Shown one piece after another: positions 7,499 to 16,143 of a stretch of 64,000 nucleotides of DNA. This DNA comes from UASB124 sp041662445. GTDB taxonomy: Bacteria > Babelota > Babeliae > Babelales > RVW-14. The position numbers and the translations under genes are program-made. Each line of letters starts with the position of its first letter. Position 1 is the stretch's first letter. The stretch spans positions 1 through 64,000 of the forward strand of contig JBAZSL010000004.1 of assembly GCA_041662445.1 (NCBI GenBank), written 5' to 3'. The notes under the pieces were generated by a model. The model had not been told where the DNA came from and searched no databases. It saw only the letters and a program-made list of their open reading frames with translations.

Positions 7499-8769
7499 CC
7501 CACCTACGCATTAAGCCAGAAGAGCTCAAGCGGCTTCTTGGCATGCTCACTATCGACCGCCTCGACTATCTTGTGTTCGGCGATTCTGACACCATGAAAC
7601 AGGGCAACGAGATTATGATCATCGGCTACCCGCTTGGCGATGAAACCATTAAGCACTCGCTCGGAACCATTTCAGGACAAGAATACACAACAGTTGGTGG
7701 CGAATGCTTTAGCCTTGACGCCTCGGCATATCCAGGAAACTCTGGCGGTCCTGTCGTCAATAACCGCGGAGAAATCATAGGCTTTTTGTCGGCGGTCGCC
7801 CAAAATGACAACCATGCTGTTGAACGCATCAGTTACGCAATCCCCGTTAATCGCCTCAAGGCAATTGCCTCTGAGCTTGAAAATGGCACCCTCATGAGAC
7901 CTTCGTGGTGGGGCCTACGCTTTGCGCCAACAACATCTGACACCATCGCCTATTTGGGGTGCAAAAATGAAACCGGAATTTATGTTGCCAAGGTAGCCGC
8001 GTCATCGCTTGCCGATCGGGCCGGTATAAAAGAAGGCGATATTATCACCAAGGTCAACAACTTTAACGTCGACCGCTTTGGTTACGTTATGGTGCCCTGG
8101 ACTGATTACCGCATCTCATTTGCCGATATTTTGGCACGCGTTAAAAATGGTGACCGTGTAGAGTTTGTCGTGTGGAGAAAGGGCAAATCCGTTACGTGCA
8201 GCGTAGAAAAATGCCCACCATCACCCTCAGAAGTTAAGAATTATTACCTCCCCTTCGAAAATGAACCGGCCTACGACGTTTTTGGCGGCATGGTCTTTAT
8301 GGAAATGACACGAAATCACATTGCGCAATTCTTGGCGGCAATGTACGACTTGTTTCCGCTGCTTCCTCTTGCCGAAGGCACGGCATATACCCAATGGCTT
8401 GAACAATTGAAATTCATCGTTGATGGGGACAAAGAGACCCCGCACGTTATTATTACTAATGTGTTTCCCGAAACTGAGCTGGGCAAAAGCTCTATGTTCG
8501 GCCCCTTTGATTGCGTCATCAAAAAAGTTAATACCGTATCAGTACATACGATTACAGAACTTCAAGAGGCAATTCGCAAGGGTGCTTCGTCAGGATACGT
8601 TTTGATTGAAACTCTTTATGGAACCAAGGCAGCTCTGCCTCTCCACAAGATTTTGGCGCAAGAAAAAGAGCTGGCAGACAAATATGGCTACCAGCTCTCA
8701 GTACTTACTGAACAATTAGCTCAAGCACCTAAAACGGCAGGTCGTCCTCAAAAGGCGCCTCGTCCTTAA
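7489..8769 (+). CDS. HtrA/Deg-type serine protease, C-terminal part with PDZ domains
   Basis: This 426-residue frame carries the remainder of the protease: LAHLRI directly after the catalytic Asp position, then Ser85 in the active-site motif GNSGGP. A PDZ domain follows at about 140-235 (AGIKEGDIITKVNN), and a second PDZ-like region runs from about 260 (YDVFGGMVFMEMT) to 405. The two-PDZ layout and the FGGMVF motif resemble plant Deg2/Deg9 proteases. HtrA proteases degrade misfolded envelope proteins. The ATG at 7489 lies inside the previous frame (ATGCGATTAG), so re-initiation by coupling is conceivable, but without the first part the catalytic His and Asp are missing. The 3' end overlaps convergent ssb by 41 bases. 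Confidence 0.8.
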   Translation: MRLAHLRIKPEELKRLLGMLTIDRLDYLVFGDSDTMKQGNEIMIIGYPLGDETIKHSLGTISGQEYTTVGGECFSLDASAYPGNSGGPVVNNRGEIIGFLSAVAQNDNHAVERISYAIPVNRLKAIASELENGTLMRPSWWGLRFAPTTSDTIAYLGCKNETGIYVAKVAASSLADRAGIKEGDIITKVNNFNVDRFGYVMVPWTDYRISFADILARVKNGDRVEFVVWRKGKSVTCSVEKCPPSPSEVKNYYLPFENEPAYDVFGGMVFMEMTRNHIAQFLAAMYDLFPLLPLAEGTAYTQWLEQLKFIVDGDKETPHVIITNVFPETELGKSSMFGPFDCVIKKVNTVSVHTITELQEAIRKGASSGYVLIETLYGTKAALPLHKILAQEKELADKYGYQLSVLTEQLAQAPKTAGRPQKAPRP

Positions 8770-9259
8770 GTGCAACTTCACCACGTGGCGCTACCGCACC
8801 ATCCTCAGGAAGAGAAGGTTTCGCTTTTTTCACGCGTAAGTGCTTGGCTTCTGCATCGCTCTTAGCAGTAGTTGCTGGCGAAAATTCATCAGACGCTTCA
8901 CTCGCAGCAGTCGCATCTTCAGCTTGAGCAGTAGCAGGAAGAAAAGTTACTCTGTCGGCAACAATTGAGTGCTTGCTACGCTTGGTGCCATCGTTTTCTT
9001 GCCATGAATCTAATTTAAGACGCCCCTCAACAAGAACAGCCCGTCCTTTGCTTAAGTACTGGCGGCAGCTGTCTGCTTGCGGACCCCAGACATCGACGTC
9101 AACAAAGCACACTTCTTGAACCATGGCGCCCGTTTTATTTTTGAATTGGCGATTTGATGCCAATCCCAAACGACACACCGATTGACCGGAATTAAGTTGT
9201 TTGAGTTCTGGATCACGGGTCAGATTGCCCATCATAATAATGCGATTGTAACTTGCCAT
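8729..9259 (-). CDS. ssb: Single-stranded DNA-binding protein
   Basis: A 176-residue SSB. The N-terminal OB fold (about 1-110) has the family signature YNRIIMMGNLTRDPEL, followed by VCFVDVDVWGPQADSCRQYL and GRAVLVEGRL. A low-complexity Ala/Glu-rich linker leads to the acidic tip EDDLPF, which in bacteria recruits repair and replication proteins. Length and layout are normal. It coats single-stranded DNA in replication, recombination and repair. Its 3' end overlaps the convergent protease gene by 41 bases, so the acidic tip is encoded within that overlap. Confidence 0.97.
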   Translation of the reverse strand: MASYNRIIMMGNLTRDPELKQLNSGQSVCRLGLASNRQFKNKTGAMVQEVCFVDVDVWGPQADSCRQYLSKGRAVLVEGRLKLDSWQENDGTKRSKHSIVADRVTFLPATAQAEDATAASEASDEFSPATTAKSDAEAKHLRVKKAKPSLPEDGAVAPRGEVALKDEAPFEDDLPF

Positions 9260-9332
9260 AATAATCCTTCGGTTATGATTTCTTTATGGTGGCTGAGTCT
9301 ACACACCGGTTTTTTTTAAGCAAATAAGGCGC

Positions 9333-9710
9333 TTAATCCATAGTCTCTACAAAAGTCTTGATGGCTTCGCTGTCACCAAACACGGCTAAGTCATCACCTA
9401 TGTTTTCGGCCAAATCATCTTCACCATCCCGGCTAAAACCACCAACTTCTTCCCCTAACAAAAACCGTCTCTTCAACCAATAACCAGCCAATGCCGCTAC
9501 AACAATACCAACGGTAATAGCTGTGGCCGTGATAGCAGTACGGTGACTATTCTTGGCATCTTGCAGTTGCTGACATGCCGCAGCAAGATCTGCAATTCGA
9601 ACTTTTTCGAGATCGGAGTCTTGACGTGGTGCCGTAGGCTGCGCCGCATGCGCGCCGACACAAAGACAACCGGCAAGAATTAATGAACATAATCCATAAC
9701 GAATAAACAT
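9333..9710 (-). CDS. Small envelope protein with signal peptide and one membrane span
   Basis: A 125-residue protein with a signal peptide (YGLCSLILAGCLCVGAHA, residues 5-22), a helical stretch (LEKVRIADLAAACQQLQDAK), one strong membrane span (ITATAITVGIVVAALAGYW) and an acidic C-terminal part with alternating Gly and Asp (GEDDLAENIGDDLAVFGD). No known family is recognised. It lies 13 bases downstream of lpxB on the same strand and is probably cotranscribed with it. Confidence 0.6.
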   Translation of the reverse strand: MFIRYGLCSLILAGCLCVGAHAAQPTAPRQDSDLEKVRIADLAAACQQLQDAKNSHRTAITATAITVGIVVAALAGYWLKRRFLLGEEVGGFSRDGEDDLAENIGDDLAVFGDSEAIKTFVETMD

Positions 9711-9722
9711 AAGAAATATCCT

Positions 9723-10820
9723 TCACGAAGAAAGTGAACGTGATATGACCTCAAAATTAACCATACGCTGATGATGCTTTTCTGTTTGCATAAGAAAATC
9801 ATGATATAACAAAGCCACTTCACGTGCCAGAACTTCCGCACGGCAGTTAAACTGAATAACTTCCGGCGCGATCGTGGTGCTCAGTAATAAATTGGGCAGC
9901 CCCATCGACGTCACACGGATCAAAGGGCGCGCAAGCACATACGTAAGCCATGATATTTTGAAGGCGATAACCGTTGGAACGCGTAACAGCGCCAATTCAA
10001 GAGTTACCGTCCCCGGTTTGCTGAGCGCTGCGCAGCAGCGTGCAAGGCGTGAAAATTTTTCATGCTCATCACTGACAAGCTCTATCTTATCCCAAACATG
10101 CAACAACTTATGTCGCTCGGCGCGTGCACGCAAGGCGTGAGGATTAGTAGAGGGCGCAACAGGAAGTACAAATTTCAATTCAGGGTAGTACTTAAGAAGA
10201 ATCTGGGCAGCAGCTAAAAAAAGCGGCAACATCGCCTCAATTTCAGCACTCCGCGATCCCGGTATGAGTGCAATGCACGACTCCTTGGCAACACCGGGTT
10301 GACGATACGGAACAATCGCTTCATATACCGGTGACCCATGCCACTCAACCGTCAAGCCACGTTTTTGGTACCAGGCAACCTCAAACGGGTACATGACAAT
10401 CACGCGATCGCAATATTTTTTAAGTTTTCTCACGCGCCATGCGCCCCAGCACCACAACTGCGGCGGGGAAAGATAGGTAATCGTGAGTGCAGGATTCTGT
10501 TTTTTAAGTTGTTTGATAAGCCGTAAATTGAAACCAGGAAAATCAACAACCACAACTTCATCAAACTGATGCTCAACAATATGATTAACAAGCCGACGCA
10601 TGAAACGCAGGAGGTATGGCAACCGTCGCATGATTTCTACAATGCCAATGACATTGAGCGCCGTAATATGCTCAAACAGATTAACCCCTGCTTCTTGCAA
10701 ACACGAGCCGCCAACGGCTTGGATATGCACATCCGGGTTTTGATCACGCAGTTTATGTACATACCAAGCTGCAAGGCGATCACCCGAAACTTCGCCCGCA
10801 ACAATAAAGATTTTTTTCAT
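9723..10820 (-). CDS. lpxB: Lipid-A-disaccharide synthase
   Basis: LpxB (glycosyltransferase family 19) joins UDP-diacylglucosamine and lipid X to form the lipid A disaccharide at the inner membrane. The 365-residue protein starts MKKIFIVAGEVSGD, matching the family N-terminus, and has QAVGGSCLQEAG, VVVDFPGFNLRL, SPPQLWCWGAWRVRKLKKY, LIPGSRSAEIEAMLPLFL and KPGTVTLELAL in the expected order. The gene overlaps the end of the upstream gene by 4 bases, indicating an operon. Its presence shows the cell makes lipopolysaccharide and thus has an outer membrane. Confidence 0.96.
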   Translation of the reverse strand: MKKIFIVAGEVSGDRLAAWYVHKLRDQNPDVHIQAVGGSCLQEAGVNLFEHITALNVIGIVEIMRRLPYLLRFMRRLVNHIVEHQFDEVVVVDFPGFNLRLIKQLKKQNPALTITYLSPPQLWCWGAWRVRKLKKYCDRVIVMYPFEVAWYQKRGLTVEWHGSPVYEAIVPYRQPGVAKESCIALIPGSRSAEIEAMLPLFLAAAQILLKYYPELKFVLPVAPSTNPHALRARAERHKLLHVWDKIELVSDEHEKFSRLARCCAALSKPGTVTLELALLRVPTVIAFKISWLTYVLARPLIRVTSMGLPNLLLSTTIAPEVIQFNCRAEVLAREVALLYHDFLMQTEKHHQRMVNFEVISRSLSS

Positions 10821-11452
10821 GTGTTTTTAAGACATTCGTCAGTTGTAAATGCAGAAGATGCACCGCCCATCATATGGTCCAGCGCTTGAAGTTCTTGTGC
10901 AACACGCTGAATAGCCTCATGCACACGATCATGTGCCACAGCGGTAAGCGTGGGGAGCATGACATGTAACGATCCAACACCGTGCTGTAACCGTTGATGT
11001 GTCGTAGAAAGAACACTCAGCGTCGATTCGAGCATCGCTTTAGAAGCATGCTTAAATGGCCTTTCATTATCGATCAGTTTTTCGCCAATAGCCGAACACT
11101 TCCGTTGCATCACAGCAAGCTTTTTATGAAGCTCGCCGCAGGCACGGTTGCACGCAGCACACGTCTCTATAACCTTTTTGAAGGACTCTTGTACGCTCTC
11201 CTTGCACGCAATGCAATGGCATTGCATCTTCGATAAAGCAATTTCAACATCGCCAATGGTTTGTCCAAACAGCGTCGTACCGTCAAACAATTCTTGGGTT
11301 GTTGTCCCTATCTTTTCTTTCAATACCGCCTGTGAAAGTTTTTTCTGGTGCCCTGGCTTAGCAAGAACAAATTCATCCTGTTTTTCTGTTGGCTGAGCAA
11401 AGAGAACCAAGCTGCACGCTCCAAAAATTATTGATCGTGTTTTATGCATCAT
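10817..11452 (-). CDS. Secreted helical protein, unknown function
   Basis: A 211-residue protein with a weak signal peptide (TRSIIFGACSLVLFAQP) and a mostly helical mature part rich in Lys, Gln, His and Cys, including a cluster of cysteines (KMQCHCIACKESVQ, CAACNRACGEL) at about residues 75-105. The Cys spacing might bind metal or form disulfides. It sits between the CDP-alcohol phosphatidyltransferase gene and lpxB, overlapping each by 4 bases, so all three are likely one transcript. No family is recognised and function is unknown. Confidence 0.6.
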   Translation of the reverse strand: MMHKTRSIIFGACSLVLFAQPTEKQDEFVLAKPGHQKKLSQAVLKEKIGTTTQELFDGTTLFGQTIGDVEIALSKMQCHCIACKESVQESFKKVIETCAACNRACGELHKKLAVMQRKCSAIGEKLIDNERPFKHASKAMLESTLSVLSTTHQRLQHGVGSLHVMLPTLTAVAHDRVHEAIQRVAQELQALDHMMGGASSAFTTDECLKNT

Positions 11453-12051
11453 CTTTTTAAACTCCGAATTTCATGCATGGCATAACGTATGTATTTCCAC
11501 AAAGAGATAAGTGAAAACACCGCAAGGGCAACCAACAAAGATCTGTACGTCCTCCGCGGTTCCCAACCGGCGAAGTAGCATACAAAGATCCATAACAAAA
11601 ACAAAATTTGCATCAGAGTTGTTAACTTACCCCATATAAGCGGACGCACTCGAGCTCCTTTGTAGCACCACAGCAAGATTGCAGCACCACACAGCATGAG
11701 CGCCTCACGACCAAGCGCAATGAGAAAAAACCAATGGGGAATTGCAAATGGCATGGTATGCAAAAAGGCCAATGCCCCAAACGAGACAAGCAGAAGAAAT
11801 TTATCGGCGAGAGGATCGAGTAGTGCGCCAAGATTGGTCTGCTCATTACGTATACGCGCTATGTGACCATCAAGAAGGTCCGTTCCTGCCGCAATTGCAA
11901 AAAGGAGCGCCGCCACCATCCACTCTTGATACGCGAGGCTGACAACAACAAAAGGCGTGAGGACAAAACGCGCTATGGTCATCATGTTGGAGATGGTTAA
12001 CCAGCGTTTGTCAGAGGAGATAAGGGATGAAAGATTGTTGCTTTTTTTCAT
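11449..12051 (-). CDS. CDP-alcohol phosphatidyltransferase (PgsA-like)
   Basis: A 200-residue membrane enzyme of the CDP-alcohol phosphatidyltransferase family. The active-site motif DG-x2-AR-x8-G-x3-D-x3-D is intact (DGHIAR, then GALLDPLAD). Several membrane spans follow. ATG 12051 is preferred over 12072 because AGGTGA sits just upstream. A second family member at 35853-36425 is a more typical PgsA and lies beside pgpA. This copy may therefore make another phospholipid (for example by serine, inositol or second-PG transfer), but the alcohol substrate cannot be read from sequence. It heads the operon containing lpxB. Confidence 0.85.
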   Translation of the reverse strand: MKKSNNLSSLISSDKRWLTISNMMTIARFVLTPFVVVSLAYQEWMVAALLFAIAAGTDLLDGHIARIRNEQTNLGALLDPLADKFLLLVSFGALAFLHTMPFAIPHWFFLIALGREALMLCGAAILLWCYKGARVRPLIWGKLTTLMQILFLLWIFVCYFAGWEPRRTYRSLLVALAVFSLISLWKYIRYAMHEIRSLKR

Positions 12052-12116
12052 TAAATTCACCTGTATAAGCATTGATTATACATAATCCAAGCGAGCTTTT
12101 AAACCCTAACCCACGT

Positions 12117-12145
12117 TTGAGACACGCAACAAAATATGGCATACT
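12117..12145 (+). promoter_or_regulatory. Promoter for the yhhQ-tgt operon
   Basis: TTGAGA at 12117-12122 and CATACT at 12140-12145 with 17-base spacing. The leader to the ATG at 12188 is about 35 bases. I looked for a preQ1 riboswitch in it and saw none. Confidence 0.5.
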
Positions 12146-12187
12146 ACAAAAAATAGCCACCAATCACCATAAAGTGAGTTTTTAATC

Positions 12188-12865
12188 ATGACCAATGAGC
12201 TTATATTCCTCTTCCACGCCGGCAGTATTATGGCAACCGTTCTTGCCGCCGTTTGGTACGGCAAGGAAGCGTTGATTGCGCTCATCTGCCTGTGCAGCAT
12301 TCTGGCCAATCTTTTTGTTCTTAAACAGATAACACTTTGCGGTTTTGACGTCGTCAGCACCGACGTTTTTGCTCTCGCTGGACTTGTGGGGCTTACCCTT
12401 GTACAAGAACTTTTTGGGGCAAAGCTGGCACGCAAAACTATTACCATTAATTTTGCGCTGCTCTTTTTTTACCTTGCAATGACGCATTTTCATCTGGGGT
12501 ATTTTCCCAACCCCTTTGACGTAACCCAGCATCACTTTGTTGCGCTGCTTTCACCTTCTTTAAGAATCATTATCGCCTCTGCAATTTCGTATCTTATTTC
12601 ACAAATATGTTTATTGGTGGTGACACGACTTGCAGAGAAATTCACCCGCGGTGCTTATTTTACCGCACGCACCATGGCAAGTATCGCGCTTGCTCAACTC
12701 ATCGACACGATCCTTTTTAGCTTTCTTGCTCTTTACGGCATGGTGCATTCAATTGGACATATTGTACTCGTCAGTTATAGCATCAAAATACTAGCTCTTG
12801 CATGCGCAACTCCATGTGTTGCACTTGCACGGCTTTTTTTTACATCCTCAGGTAACCAATCGTGA
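12188..12865 (+). CDS. yhhQ: Queuosine precursor transporter (YhhQ/VUT family)
   Basis: A 225-residue inner-membrane protein of the VUT/YhhQ family, which imports queuosine precursors. It has about six spans, the family motif DVFALAGLVGLTLVQELFGAKLARK (residues ~58-82, normally the Asp-Glu-Gly-rich signature), and a late segment SIALAQLIDTILFSFLALYG, where YhhQ proteins carry conserved residues of the pocket. Its stop overlaps the GTG start of tgt (GTGA), so transporter and base-exchange enzyme are made together. This arrangement indicates salvage of the base from outside the cell rather than synthesis; no queuosine biosynthesis gene is in this window. Confidence 0.88.
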   Translation: MTNELIFLFHAGSIMATVLAAVWYGKEALIALICLCSILANLFVLKQITLCGFDVVSTDVFALAGLVGLTLVQELFGAKLARKTITINFALLFFYLAMTHFHLGYFPNPFDVTQHHFVALLSPSLRIIIASAISYLISQICLLVVTRLAEKFTRGAYFTARTMASIALAQLIDTILFSFLALYGMVHSIGHIVLVSYSIKILALACATPCVALARLFFTSSGNQS

Positions 12866-13992
12866 TCAACTTTACATTCGAACTTATTCATACTTCAAAA
12901 AAATCGCGCGCGCGCATTGGCCGTATTCATACACCCCACGGCATTATTGATACGCCAAGTTTTGTTGGCGTCGGCACCAATGGCGTCATCAAGGCACTTG
13001 AAAGCTCGATGCTTGAATCACTGGGGCTGCAACTCATCTTCTGCAATACCTACCATTTGATCGTACAACCAGGAACAGAGATCATTAAGCAGGCTGGGGG
13101 TATTCATAACTTCATGCACCGATCGATGCCCATTATTACCGACTCAGGCGGTTTTCAAATATTTAGCCTGAAGTATGGAAGCGTGCATGATGAACTGAAA
13201 AGCAGAGGAACCAAACGGCCGGAAAATAGTATTTTAAAGATTGATGAAGACGGCGCTATTTTTCGCTCTTATCGCGATGGGAAACGCATTGTACTGACGC
13301 CTGAGCGTTCAATCCAAGCACAAAAAGAAATCGGCGCCGATATTATCATTAGCTTTGATGAATTACCACCCTATCACACCACACCACAAAAACTCTTGCT
13401 CAGTGTAGAACGTACCCACCGATGGGAAAAACGGTCGCTTGATGAACATCTCAAAAATCCCAACAACCAGGCGCTGTATGCCGTTATTCACGGTGGACTT
13501 GATTATGACTTGCGTAAAAAAAGCTGTGATTATTTGACGTCACTTCCCTTTGATGGATTTGCAATTGGCGGCAGCTTAGGCAAAACGCGCGACGATATGT
13601 TTCAACTTCTGCGTATGGTAATGCCCCTCCTTCCCACCGATAAGCCGAACCACTTGCTCGGTATTGGAGATCGACTCTCCATGGAAGAATGTATTAAGCA
13701 GGGTATTGATACGTTTGACAGTTCACACCCAACTAAAGCAGCACGCCACGGGTTGCTCTTTACCAAAAAAGGAGCGCTGCGTATTCAGCAGAGCGGCAAT
13801 GCAACCTGCTTCAGACCGATAGAAGATGATTGCACCTGCCCAACGTGCCAGAAGTACACCATCGCTTATCTGTGTCATTTATTTAAAGCCAAAGAGTTAA
13901 GTGCGTTTACGCTTGCATCTATTCATAACGTGCACTTTATGGTGCAGTGGATGAAACGGCTACGAGAACAAATTCTTAATGATGAGATGTAA
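12862..13992 (+). CDS. tgt: tRNA-guanine (queuine) transglycosylase
   Basis: Tgt swaps guanine 34 of GUN-anticodon tRNAs for a 7-deazaguanine base. The 376-residue protein starts at GTG 12862. The base-binding Asp lies in DSGGFQIF (D94), the nucleophile Asp in GIDTFDSSHP (D286), and the zinc site in CTCPTC plus a later His (ASIHN). Two pocket residues differ from preQ1-using bacterial enzymes. The usual FDEC is FDEL (L168), and the usual GGLAVG loop is GGSLGK (residues 236-241), placing Gly where Val normally sits. Similar enlargement is known in queuine-using eukaryotic TGT. Queuine use is inferred. Confidence 0.95.
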   Translation: MINFTFELIHTSKKSRARIGRIHTPHGIIDTPSFVGVGTNGVIKALESSMLESLGLQLIFCNTYHLIVQPGTEIIKQAGGIHNFMHRSMPIITDSGGFQIFSLKYGSVHDELKSRGTKRPENSILKIDEDGAIFRSYRDGKRIVLTPERSIQAQKEIGADIIISFDELPPYHTTPQKLLLSVERTHRWEKRSLDEHLKNPNNQALYAVIHGGLDYDLRKKSCDYLTSLPFDGFAIGGSLGKTRDDMFQLLRMVMPLLPTDKPNHLLGIGDRLSMEECIKQGIDTFDSSHPTKAARHGLLFTKKGALRIQQSGNATCFRPIEDDCTCPTCQKYTIAYLCHLFKAKELSAFTLASIHNVHFMVQWMKRLREQILNDEM

Positions 13993-14021
13993 AATCGATT
14001 ACTCAAAAAGGAGTCGGTGGT

Positions 14022-14693
14022 ATGAAGAACGTTAATTTTTCTCGTGCATGGCTAGCGTTGTTTCTCATCATCGGTGTACGTCATAACGTATACGCCATGA
14101 ACGCATCACCATCTATTAATATCGGTACTCAACAAGCACCTATCACCCGTCCCTCAATCGGGCTGCTTACCCCAGAACGCTACCAACAACGTGCCATCAG
14201 ATTTTTGGAAAAAGCTTTTTTGGGTATACCGCTCAATCTTGGTTATAAAACGTATCAATCAGAACTCATAAAGTTCATGAAGTATCGTCAAGAGAAACCG
14301 CGTATCATGTTCAGCACAAACTCACCTAAATTTGGCATGATAAGTATGTTCAGATCTTTTTTCCATTCATCACTTCCAGCAGCAGCAACATTTGCCCCAT
14401 TCACACGTATGTCTCATTATTTTATGGAAATGGTAGAAGAGAATTTCTGTTTGGGGTGGGTAGAGAAGTTATCGGCATATCCTATAGAGCTCTTAGAACG
14501 CTTACCGCGGCAGTCCGAAATGTTATTTTGTCTTCTGAACTATCCATCTCAAACAAGATGGCGTGAGGTAACAACCGAAGAATTTATAGAGCTGACCAAG
14601 GGAATCAGTGAACAAGACATCTTGTCATCATTTCTTATTGAGATGCAAATTTTTGCACAAACTATTCTGGACCTGACCAGTCAGCCACAATAA
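14022..14693 (+). CDS. Secreted protein of a local four-member family (copy 1)
   Basis: A 223-residue protein with a signal peptide (AWLALFLIIGVRHNVYA). The mature part starts with the family motif LLTPERYQQRAIRFLEKAFLGIPL and ends in a helix (LIEMQIFAQTILDLT). The same start (LL-x2-x-Y-x-x-RA-x-x-x-L) and end (ES-x-x-FAQAIL) occur in the genes at 16144, 16848 and 17543, which form a paralogous family. AAAAGGAG precedes the ATG. No known domain is recognised; the fold looks all-helical. This copy is separated from the other three by a minus-strand ATPase gene. Confidence 0.7.
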   Translation: MKNVNFSRAWLALFLIIGVRHNVYAMNASPSINIGTQQAPITRPSIGLLTPERYQQRAIRFLEKAFLGIPLNLGYKTYQSELIKFMKYRQEKPRIMFSTNSPKFGMISMFRSFFHSSLPAAATFAPFTRMSHYFMEMVEENFCLGWVEKLSAYPIELLERLPRQSEMLFCLLNYPSQTRWREVTTEEFIELTKGISEQDILSSFLIEMQIFAQTILDLTSQPQ

Positions 14694-14739
14694 TGGTTTA
14701 TATCAGGGTAGATGTTGCACTTCATTCTAGAATTTTTCT

Positions 14740-15897
14740 TTAGCCAATGAGCGTTGGCAAATCTTTGAGTGCGATTTCCAGGGGTATCGCTGTGATCTGA
14801 TCATAATATGCTTTGTTACTACCCAAATAGACAAAATGCAGTTTTGCTTCCGGATAATCCAGTTTAAATTCTTTTAAACCCTTGAGTGCTTTGCTATCGA
14901 CACGAGATGACCGTTTTATTTCAAAGGCATGCAACCCGCGTGGCCCATACAAAATAAAATCTACTTCAGCGCCACTGGAGGTTCTCCAAAAATATATTTT
15001 GTAACCAAACTCTAAGTAATCGTTAATCGCAGCAAGTGATTGAAGAAACAATGTTTCTAGCGCTGCACCATCTGTTTCTTCTTTGGTATCGAGAAGGCCA
15101 GTTGGTCGTAAAATTTTGTAAATGCCGGAATCAAAGAAATAAAATTTTTGATGCACAACCATTTTTCTTTTTGCTCGCTGCGTGAAAACATCAATTCGTT
15201 GAGCAAGTAAAAGATCTTCAAGGATAGTAAAATAATCCGCGACAGCAGATCGGTTGAGTGATGTCTCACGAGCAATTTCAGAAAAATTTAAAATATTACC
15301 TTGTGAGAAACTTGCAACCTCAAGGAAGCGGCTGAACCCGCCGATGTTTCGTGTCAGTCCTTCTTGAACAACTTCCTCACGCAAATACGTTTGCACGTAC
15401 GATTCCAGATACTTTTTAGGATCCGGATGATGAATGACTGTTGGCAAGAGTCCGTACTGAATCGCCTGCGCTAGATTAAAGTCATCGCCCAGCTCTTGCG
15501 CCGTAAGTGGATGCATGTGGTAGGTAAGGGCTCGGCCTGCAAGCAAATTGACCCCTTTGCGCCTGAGGCTGCGTGCGCTTGAACCGGTTAACAAGAATTT
15601 GAAGCCACGCGCTTCGATAAGCCGATGAACTTCATTGAGTAGTTCAGGTACGCGCTGGACTTCATCGATGACAACAAATTTGTCGTAGTTGGGGGGAATC
15701 ATGTTTTCAAGTCGACTTGGATCGGCAGCAAGCGAGTTATAGGTAGAGAAATCAAGGAGATCAAGATACAAACTGTCAGATAAATAACTCTTAATCCAGG
15801 AGGTTTTCCCCGTTCCGCGAGGACCAAAAAGGAAAATGCTGGATTTGTCTTGTAACGGTAATTTAAGAATTCTGCTATACATAAGCTCACTTTTCAT
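14740..15897 (-). CDS. AAA-family ATPase with DUF4143 domain
   Basis: A 385-residue solitary ATPase of the AAA_14/DUF4143 type. Walker A is GPRGTGKT (residues 25-32), Walker B is FVVIDEVQ (about 72-79), and sensor LLTGSSARS follows. The C-terminal half holds the DUF4143 region, with FFDSGIYKIL and the nuclease-like GAEVDFILY...HAFEIKRS (Asp, Glu and Lys in a PD-(D/E)xK-like arrangement). A winged-helix section (LNFSEIARETSLNRSAVADYF) links the two. Such genes are common in host-associated bacteria and archaea and often move horizontally; their role is unclear. It interrupts the secreted-protein family, suggesting insertion. Confidence 0.88.
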   Translation of the reverse strand: MKSELMYSRILKLPLQDKSSIFLFGPRGTGKTSWIKSYLSDSLYLDLLDFSTYNSLAADPSRLENMIPPNYDKFVVIDEVQRVPELLNEVHRLIEARGFKFLLTGSSARSLRRKGVNLLAGRALTYHMHPLTAQELGDDFNLAQAIQYGLLPTVIHHPDPKKYLESYVQTYLREEVVQEGLTRNIGGFSRFLEVASFSQGNILNFSEIARETSLNRSAVADYFTILEDLLLAQRIDVFTQRAKRKMVVHQKFYFFDSGIYKILRPTGLLDTKEETDGAALETLFLQSLAAINDYLEFGYKIYFWRTSSGAEVDFILYGPRGLHAFEIKRSSRVDSKALKGLKEFKLDYPEAKLHFVYLGSNKAYYDQITAIPLEIALKDLPTLIG

Positions 15898-16143
15898 TAA
15901 AAATTGCTACACCTAAGCTCAAAAATTAACAAAATATGAGCTCACGATCAACATATTTCAAAAAACAGGGGTTTTTAGTGCTTAAAAGAAGCCATTAGAA
16001 CTATTAGAACGCTCATCTCAGCAAGTCGAAGTGGCGGGCAGCCGCCAGGATACGCATACATATTTTTTATCGCAGAGATACATTTTGGTATTATAATGTG
16101 GCGTTGTAATGAAAAGTACCATTTTCATAGAGGAGAAAAAATC
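15898..16143. promoter_or_regulatory. Divergent regulatory region with repeats of AAGCTCA
   Basis: Between the ATPase gene and the secreted family. The first 70 bases hold TAAGCTCA twice (including the end at 15884-15891) and its inverse TGAGCT near 15938, a possible autoregulatory operator for the ATPase gene. A perfect TATAAT at 16092-16097 lies about 47 bases before the GTG at 16144 and probably drives that operon; its -35 is poor. Confidence 0.45.

Noticed and set aside
12146..12187. preQ1 riboswitch before yhhQ-tgt
   Set aside because: The leader is only about 40 bases and lacks the C-rich loop and A-rich tail needed for the small preQ1 aptamer.
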